From the NCBI GenBank assembly GCA_016293225.1, contig JAEDEQ010000034.1, positions 1 through 19,458 of the forward strand: DNA of 19,458 nucleotides, given 5' to 3'. Positions 15,379-19,458 of this stretch are shown here, in pieces. Position 1 is the first letter of the stretch; every line of letters begins with the position of its first letter. Below the pieces are notes generated by a model. That model worked only from the letters and a program-made list of their open reading frames with translations. It was not told where the DNA came from and ran no database searches. The position numbers and the translations under genes are program-made. Source of the DNA: Clostridiaceae bacterium. Lineage in GTDB: Bacteria; Bacillota; Clostridia; Oscillospirales; Acutalibacteraceae.

Positions 15379-15672
15379 AATTCAATATTTTAAACCGTTG
15401 AAGCGGAGATAACGGCAATGATGCCTTTACAGAGAGCCTGTGGTGCTGAGAGTCAGGTAAGAAACAAGTTGTCAAATGGACCGCTGAGGGCGCAGTCAAA
15501 TGAGACCTTCTCAAAGTATTCTGCGACGCTGCAGGCAAGCGTACAAATGCCGGGGATATGTTGGTATCCTGCTTAAGTGCACGGGGCGAGCCCGTGAATC
15601 AAGGTGGCACCGCGGATAGTGTTTATGTTATTCGTCCTTGACAGATGGTAAATTTCTGTCAAGGACGTTTTT
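15379..15672 (+). promoter_or_regulatory. T-box riboswitch leader 3 (Trp specifier UGG)
   Basis: The T-box core GGTGGCACCGCGG lies at 15603-15615. Stem I includes CAGAGAG, and a specifier region reads AAA-UGG-A followed by CCGC and TGAG. The codon UGG (15477-15479) is tryptophan, and CCGC pairs with GCGG at 15403-15406. The tail-binding bulge reads UGGC (15605-15608), calling for discriminator G73, which is what bacterial tRNA-Trp has. This differs from UGGU in leaders 1 and 2 and so confirms the assignment independently. Confidence 0.95.
15633..15672 (+). terminator. attenuator terminator of T-box 3
   Basis: A perfect 12-bp stem (15633-15644 with 15656-15667) with an 11-nt loop is followed by five T's. 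It should form when tRNA-Trp is charged. Confidence 0.93.
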
Positions 15673-15753
15673 GTTTATCTGAACTTCTTTGACTGAAATA
15701 AAAAGTGAAATAAAGAGTTAAAGGAGTTTTCCTGTTTTAAGGAGGTAAATGCA

Positions 15754-15852
15754 ATGCTGCTCACCAGGCGCTGGCGCCCGCAGGGACGCCGTACAATAAA
15801 TATATATGTAATGAGAAATTTTATAAATCGAACTGAAACCATATGGAGGTAA
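15754..15852 (+). CDS. possible 32-codon upstream ORF (Trp leader peptide) before trpB
   Basis: A strong AAGGAGGT site (15738-15746 region) lies 8 nt before an ATG at 15754. The frame runs 32 codons to TAA at 15850-15852. The peptide begins MLLTRRWRPQGRR and contains two Trp codons, at codon 7 (15772-15774) and codon 31 (15844-15846). Its last codons and stop overlap the GGAGG of trpB (15845-15849), and trpB begins 5 nt later in another frame. Full translation would therefore cover the trpB ribosome site, while a stall at codon 7 would leave it free. That arrangement resembles the B. subtilis rtpLP-rtpA leader, where a T-box and a Trp-codon leader peptide act together. The codons around 7-13 are unusually GC-rich for this leader. 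Coding status is unproven. Confidence 0.45.
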   Translation: MLLTRRWRPQGRRTINIYVMRNFINRTETIWR

Positions 15853-15857
15853 CGATA

Positions 15858-17231
15858 ATGAAAAACGAAAAAATCCCGTATAAAATCTATCTTGATGAAA
15901 GCGAGATGCCAAAGGCATGGTATAACCTGCGTGCCGATATGGTAAATAAACCGGCACCGCTGCTTAATCCCGCCACCCACCAGCCGATGAAGGCAGAAGA
16001 GCTTGCAGGCGTATTTTGTGAAGAACTGATCGCCCAGGAGCTTGATAATGACACACCTTTCTTTGAGATTCCCGAAGAGATCCGTAATTTCTATAAGATG
16101 TACCGTCCGTCTCCTCTGGTTCGTGCATACTGCCTTGAAGAAAAGCTTGGTACTCCTGCAAAGATATATTATAAATTCGAGGGTAACAACACCAGCGGCT
16201 CTCACAAGCTTAATTCCGCAATCGCACAGGCCTATTATGCCAAAAAGCAAGGGCTTAAAGGTGTAACTACCGAAACCGGAGCCGGTCAATGGGGCACGGC
16301 ACTCTCTATGGCTTGCTCCTACTTTGATCTTGACTGCAAGGTATATATGGTAAAATGCTCTTATGAGCAAAAGCCCTTCCGTCGTGAAGTTATGCGCACC
16401 TACGGTGCATCGGTAACCCCGTCACCGTCTATGGAAACCGAAGTCGGTAAGAAAATCCTTGCCGAGCATCCGGGTACAACAGGAAGTCTTGGCTGCGCCA
16501 TTTCCGAAGCAGTTGAAAAAGCAGTTACCAGTGACGGCTACCGTTATGTTCTCGGCAGCGTTCTCAATCAGGTACTGCTGCATCAGTCGGTCATCGGCTT
16601 AGAGACCAAAACTGCTCTTGATAAATACGGCGTTAAGCCTGATATTATTATCGGCTGTGCCGGAGGCGGATCCAACCTCGGCGGTCTGATCGCTCCCTTT
16701 ATGGGTGAAAAGCTCCGTGGAGAAGCCGATTACCGTATTATTGCGGTTGAGCCTGCGTCTTGTCCCAGCTTTACAAGGGGCGTATATGCTTATGATTTCT
16801 GCGATACCGGAATGGTTTGCCCGCTCGCTAAGATGTATACACTCGGCAGCGGCTTTATCCCCTCGTCAAACCACGCAGGCGGTCTTCGTTATCACGGTAT
16901 GAGTTCTACGCTTTCGGAGCTTTATCATCAGGGACTTATGGAAGCCGTAAGCGTAAAACAGACCGATGTGTTTGAGGCGGCAGAATATTTTGCAAGAGTA
17001 GAGGGTATCCTTCCCGCGCCTGAAAGCTCTCATGCCATTCGTGTGGCTATCGACGAAGCGCTGAAGTGCAAGGAAACCGGCGAGGAAAAAACTATCGTGT
17101 TCGGTCTTACCGGTACCGGATACTTTGATATGGTGGCTTATGAAAAATTCCACGAAGGTGAAATGAGCGATTATATCCCCACCGATGATGAGCTGGCGTC
17201 TTATCGCAGTAAACTTCCAAAGGTAGACTGA
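15858..17231 (+). CDS. trpB: tryptophan synthase beta-like protein, TrpB2 type
   Basis: The 457-residue protein matches the long TrpB2 (TrpEb_2) group: an N-terminal extension (KIPYKIYLDESEMPKAWYN), RPSPLVRA, GSHKLNSA with the PLP lysine, TGAGQWG, and GCAGGGSNLGG binding the PLP phosphate. It condenses indole with serine to give tryptophan. No trpA or other trp gene is adjacent, so indole must come from elsewhere in the cell or from the environment. GGAGG at 15845-15849 fixes the start at 15858; the ATG at 15843 overlaps that site. Expression should respond to uncharged tRNA-Trp through T-box 3, possibly with the upstream ORF. A new promoter follows, so it is probably the only full-length gene in its unit. 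Confidence 0.93.
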   Translation: MKNEKIPYKIYLDESEMPKAWYNLRADMVNKPAPLLNPATHQPMKAEELAGVFCEELIAQELDNDTPFFEIPEEIRNFYKMYRPSPLVRAYCLEEKLGTPAKIYYKFEGNNTSGSHKLNSAIAQAYYAKKQGLKGVTTETGAGQWGTALSMACSYFDLDCKVYMVKCSYEQKPFRREVMRTYGASVTPSPSMETEVGKKILAEHPGTTGSLGCAISEAVEKAVTSDGYRYVLGSVLNQVLLHQSVIGLETKTALDKYGVKPDIIIGCAGGGSNLGGLIAPFMGEKLRGEADYRIIAVEPASCPSFTRGVYAYDFCDTGMVCPLAKMYTLGSGFIPSSNHAGGLRYHGMSSTLSELYHQGLMEAVSVKQTDVFEAAEYFARVEGILPAPESSHAIRVAIDEALKCKETGEEKTIVFGLTGTGYFDMVAYEKFHEGEMSDYIPTDDELASYRSKLPKVD

Positions 17232-17253
17232 AAAATTATTGAGCCGATATCTC

Positions 17254-17282
17254 TTGACAAAACAGATGATTATTGGTATAAT
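17254..17282 (+). promoter_or_regulatory. promoter of the rpsF-ssb-rpsR operon (extended -10)
   Basis: TTGACA (17254-17259), a 17-nt spacer and TATAAT (17277-17282) preceded by TGG give a full-consensus extended promoter, as expected for ribosomal protein genes. Confidence 0.93.
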
Positions 17283-17289
17283 CTTCTCC

Positions 17290-17330
17290 GCCGTAACATA
17301 TGCGGCACTCTTTGCTCCGTTTTTCGGGGC
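17290..17330 (+). promoter_or_regulatory. possible S6:S18 autoregulatory leader
   Basis: The short leader holds two hairpins, GCCG/CGGC at 17290-17306 (extended by a T-G and an A-T pair) and GCTCCG/CGGGGC around a five-T loop at 17314-17330. S6 operon leaders in many bacteria carry a structured site with an exposed CCG that binds the S6:S18 complex to repress translation. Position and CCG elements fit, but I cannot confirm the consensus fold by eye. Confidence 0.4.
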
Positions 17331-17357
17331 CTAAAGTCCATAAGGAGGTGCAAAACA

Positions 17358-17639
17358 ATGACAAACAACTATGAAACCATGTTAGTTTTTTCAGTAGCTA
17401 ACGGAGAAGAAGCTGTTAACGCTCTGGTTGAAAAGTTCAAGTCCCTCATCGAGGCGCACGGCGCTGTTGAATCTGTTGACGTTTGGGGCAATCGCAAGCT
17501 TGCTTACCCCATCAATTATGAAACAGAGGGATACTATGTTCTTGTCAACTATTCAAGCGAGCCGGAATTTCCGGCCGAGCTTGACCGTGTTGTCAACATC
17601 ACCGAAGGCGTTCTGCGTTCACTCACCGTAAAGAAGTAA
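17358..17639 (+). CDS. rpsF: 30S ribosomal protein bS6
   Basis: The 93-residue product starts MTNNYETMLVFSVANGEE and includes WGNRKLAYPINYETEGYYVL, the classic S6 core. S6 binds the 16S rRNA central domain with S18. GGAGGTG just upstream supports the start. It heads the conserved rpsF-ssb-rpsR operon, with ssb 14 nt downstream. Length and ending (LTVKK) are normal for Firmicutes. Confidence 0.97.
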   Translation: MTNNYETMLVFSVANGEEAVNALVEKFKSLIEAHGAVESVDVWGNRKLAYPINYETEGYYVLVNYSSEPEFPAELDRVVNITEGVLRSLTVKK

Positions 17640-17653
17640 GGGAGGAACGAATT

Positions 17654-18094
17654 ATGCTTAACTGTATCGTTCTCATGGGTCGCCTTGTTGCCGACCCCGA
17701 GCTGCGAACAACAACAACCGGAAAAAGCGTTTGCAGTTTCAGAATCGCCGTTGACAGAGGCTATGTCAAGGCAGGCGAGGAAAGAAAGGCAGACTTCATT
17801 CCCGTTGTTGCATGGGAGGGTACGGCGAACTTTGTCAGCCGTTACTTTTCAAAGGGTTCAATGATTGCCGTGCAGGGTCAGCTTCAGTCTCGCCAGTATG
17901 AAGACAACAGCGGCGCAAAAAGGACTGCGTATGAAGTTATTGCCCGCGAGGTCAGCTTCTGCGGCTCCAAGGCTGAAACCGGCACAAACACCGCGTTTGC
18001 CGCTCCGGCACAGGCAGCTCCTGCTCCCGCTTATCAGACAGCGGTTCCCGGTGACTTTGAGGAGATCACCGACGATGAAGACCTGCCGTTCTGA
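17654..18094 (+). CDS. ssb: single-stranded DNA-binding protein
   Basis: The 146-residue protein has an OB-fold domain at about 1-105 (MLNCIVLMGRLVADPELR, FRIAVDRGY, VVAWEGTANFV, GQLQSRQYED). A short Ala/Pro/Thr-rich linker follows, and the tail ends DDEDLPF, the acidic tip that recruits replication and repair partners. GGGAGG precedes the start. Its place between rpsF and rpsR is the standard arrangement in Firmicutes and marks this as the housekeeping copy. Confidence 0.97.
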   Translation: MLNCIVLMGRLVADPELRTTTTGKSVCSFRIAVDRGYVKAGEERKADFIPVVAWEGTANFVSRYFSKGSMIAVQGQLQSRQYEDNSGAKRTAYEVIAREVSFCGSKAETGTNTAFAAPAQAAPAPAYQTAVPGDFEEITDDEDLPF

Positions 18095-18129
18095 TTGCAA
18101 CTGAAAATTTTAACAAGGAGGAATAACCA

Positions 18130-18375
18130 ATGGCATATGAAAGAGGAAACGGCCGTCCCAACAGGAAGTCACGCAAAAAGGTTTGCGCTTTCTGCGTAGA
18201 TAAGGTTGAATCAATCGACTACAAGGACACTCAGAAGCTTCGCAAGTTCACCTCGGACCGCGCGAAGATTCTTCCCCGCCGTGTAACAGGTACTTGCGCC
18301 CGTCATCAGCGCGAACTGACCACCGCTATCAAGCGCGCCCGTCAGGTTGCCCTCATGCCTTATACGAGCGACTGA
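18130..18375 (+). CDS. rpsR: 30S ribosomal protein bS18, zinc-binding form
   Basis: The 81-residue product has a basic N-terminus and the S18 core [23 protein letters not shown] (split across the protein's middle). C19-x2-C22 and C56-x2-H59 probably bind zinc, marking the C+ form of S18. It pairs with S6 on the platform of the 30S subunit. AAGGAGG upstream supports the start. The rho-independent terminator at 18401 closes the operon. Confidence 0.96.
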   Translation: MAYERGNGRPNRKSRKKVCAFCVDKVESIDYKDTQKLRKFTSDRAKILPRRVTGTCARHQRELTTAIKRARQVALMPYTSD

Positions 18376-18400
18376 GTTTAGTCTCAACACATAAAAGTTG

Positions 18401-18428
18401 CACCCGCCAAATTTTTGGCGGGTGTTTG
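18401..18428 (+). terminator. terminator of the rpsF-ssb-rpsR operon
   Basis: CACCCGCC (18401-18408) pairs with GGCGGGTG (18417-18424), with A-T pairs extending inward, and a T-rich stretch follows. It lies 26 nt after the rpsR stop. Confidence 0.93.
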
Positions 18429-18483
18429 TGTTTGAAAAATGAATTACAGAAGCACGCTGTCGCACTAAGACGGCCCTCAAAGA

Positions 18484-18526
18484 AGTAAAAAATCAACCGG
18501 GCAGCCCGAAAAAGGTTGCCCGGTTG
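18484..18526 (-). terminator. terminator for the minus-strand gene at the right edge
   Basis: A 13-bp stem (18494-18506 with 18514-18526, one G-U pair) has a 7-nt loop. On the minus strand it is followed by a six-T run (AAAAAA at 18487-18492 on the plus strand). It faces the unknown gene ending at 18707, and the intervening 180 nt hold no supported gene. It may also act as a second barrier to rpsR read-through. Confidence 0.75.
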
Positions 18527-18706
18527 CCGCTTTCATAGTATAATTTAATTGCTGAATAACCATATAGAAAGCAGTGGAATTGTACTATGCATAGAGACAG
18601 AAATCAAGTAGTTTTGTTGCTTATAGTGACGCGCCACATAAGGTACAAGGCTTCCTGGATATGCCAATTTTGTGGAGAATCCTGTTTGATGTTGAGAGGT
18701 CGGTTA

Positions 18707-19458
18707 TTACCAAGCACCGCCACCTCCTCCGGCTCCTCCACCACCGGCACTAAAGTTGCTTTTTCTTGAGTCTGGTAAGTTAGTAGATACGTTTAGTTTC
18801 AAAGAGCTTATACGATTGTAAATATTATTCATTGTTGACTGACGTAAATCATTTGCTTCTTTTTCTGTGTAAGTGCTGATACTAGTACCAAAAGCTTTAT
18901 TAATTAAGCCAACAATGGCATTAAATGCCTTGTTTCGAATTGTGGTTGCTTCATTTGCAAAATATGCAAAAATGGCATCTTCACCAACAACTCGACTTTG
19001 CGCAAGTTGCGTTAAATAAAGATTCACCGTTTCTATGTCGTCCTTCTCAAATGAATAAAGCAAACCCTCAACTGTGCATTTTTTAGAGAGAAAATAAGTG
19101 CATCCATTGGAAATTGCTTTAATTCCCTGTGCTTGAACCATAGCTTTTGCCATGACCGGCAAACCTGTCATACTTATTAGAACCTTTGCTGTATCGTAAA
19201 TCAATTTTGCGGCTTTCACATATGGACAAGTGTTACCCACAATTGTGATTGCGATTTTGATAAATGTCGCAGAAGATTGTTTAATAGCTGCTCCTGCTAG
19301 TTGTTTATAGTATTCAGTATTTGACTTGTCAAGAACAATTTTTGCAATATCACCTGCAGCATTACGAATGTAATCGTGAGAATCTTTTTTTGCAATGTAG
19401 TCAATCAAATCTATGAACTCAATGAAAGCTTCACTATTTGCTTGAAGCTTTCCATAAA
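18707..19458 (-). CDS. unknown protein with glycine-rich C-terminal tail (5' end outside window)
   Basis: The frame is open from the right edge, so the start lies outside the window. At least 250 residues are present, reading YGKLQANSEAFIEFIDLIDY at the truncated end. A TTG near 19408 could start a frame, but upstream codons are also open and make sense. A hydrophobic stretch (FIKIAITIVG, then KLIYDTAKVLISMTGLPVMA) suggests a membrane or packed helical segment. The middle is helical (KDDIETVNLYLTQLAQ; ATTIRNKAFNAIVGLINKAFG). The tail ends SAGGGGAGGGGGAW before tandem stops. Glycine codons in the tail vary, so it looks selected and not slipped. Composition is markedly more AT-rich than neighbouring genes, consistent with accessory or transferred DNA. 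I do not recognise a family and assign no function. Confidence 0.72.
   Translation of the reverse strand, partial: YGKLQANSEAFIEFIDLIDYIAKKDSHDYIRNAAGDIAKIVLDKSNTEYYKQLAGAAIKQSSATFIKIAITIVGNTCPYVKAAKLIYDTAKVLISMTGLPVMAKAMVQAQGIKAISNGCTYFLSKKCTVEGLLYSFEKDDIETVNLYLTQLAQSRVVGEDAIFAYFANEATTIRNKAFNAIVGLINKAFGTSISTYTEKEANDLRQSTMNNIYNRISSLKLNVSTNLPDSRKSNFSAGGGGAGGGGGAW

Noticed and set aside
18587..18769. 60-codon plus-strand frame containing ICQFCGESC, resembling part of a zinc ribbon
   Set aside because: There is no ribosome-binding site, it overlaps the 3' end of a better minus-strand gene, and its C-terminal half is the complement of that gene's glycine tail.
1..19458. CRISPR arrays, insertion sequences, integrases or phage genes
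   Set aside because: No regularly spaced repeats, transposase motifs or recombinase motifs were seen in any frame.

Overview
The window looks like chromosomal DNA of a low-to-mid GC anaerobic Firmicute, most likely a gut or rumen clostridium near the Ruminococcaceae/Oscillospirales. The support is three class I T-box leaders, strong Shine-Dalgarno sites, sigma-A-type promoters, an HPr with both His15 and Ser46, ferredoxin-linked 2-oxoacid metabolism and a zinc-type S18. The taxonomic placement is inference, not a match to a named genome.

Layout. 1-52: partial tRNA-Pro(CGG) on the minus strand. 306-2015: secreted calcineurin-like phosphoesterase. 2026-2285: a self-contained unit with a near-consensus promoter, a 43-residue ORF and a strong terminator. 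2373-3627: rimM-trmD, with 11 nt overlap. 3819-4187: HPr under its own promoter. 4223-13985: the centrepiece, promoter/T-box/acyl-CoA synthetase 1, promoter/T-box/acyl-CoA synthetase 2, a small P-loop ATPase, four subunits of a 2-oxoacid:ferredoxin oxidoreductase and a branched-chain aminotransferase. 14063-15187 (minus): secreted alkaline phosphatase. 15344-17231: Trp T-box, a short Trp-containing upstream ORF and a stand-alone TrpB2. 17254-18428: rpsF-ssb-rpsR operon. 18484-19458: AT-rich minus-strand region with a 5'-truncated gene of unknown function ending in a glycine-rich tail.

How the genes may work together. The central locus reads as a route from branched short-chain fatty acids to branched-chain amino acids: acid to acyl-CoA (synthetase), acyl-CoA plus CO2 plus reduced ferredoxin to 2-oxoacid (VOR-type oxidoreductase run reductively), and 2-oxoacid to amino acid (IlvE). 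Both synthetase genes sit behind T-boxes, which turn genes on when a tRNA is uncharged. That fits biosynthesis or salvage better than catabolism. The second leader reads as valine (GUA); the first is ambiguous between isoleucine and leucine. Both synthetases carry an N-terminal XRE-type helix-turn-helix and a cupin domain, an uncommon fusion that suggests a built-in regulator. TrpB2 without trpA, behind a Trp T-box, similarly suggests salvage of indole.
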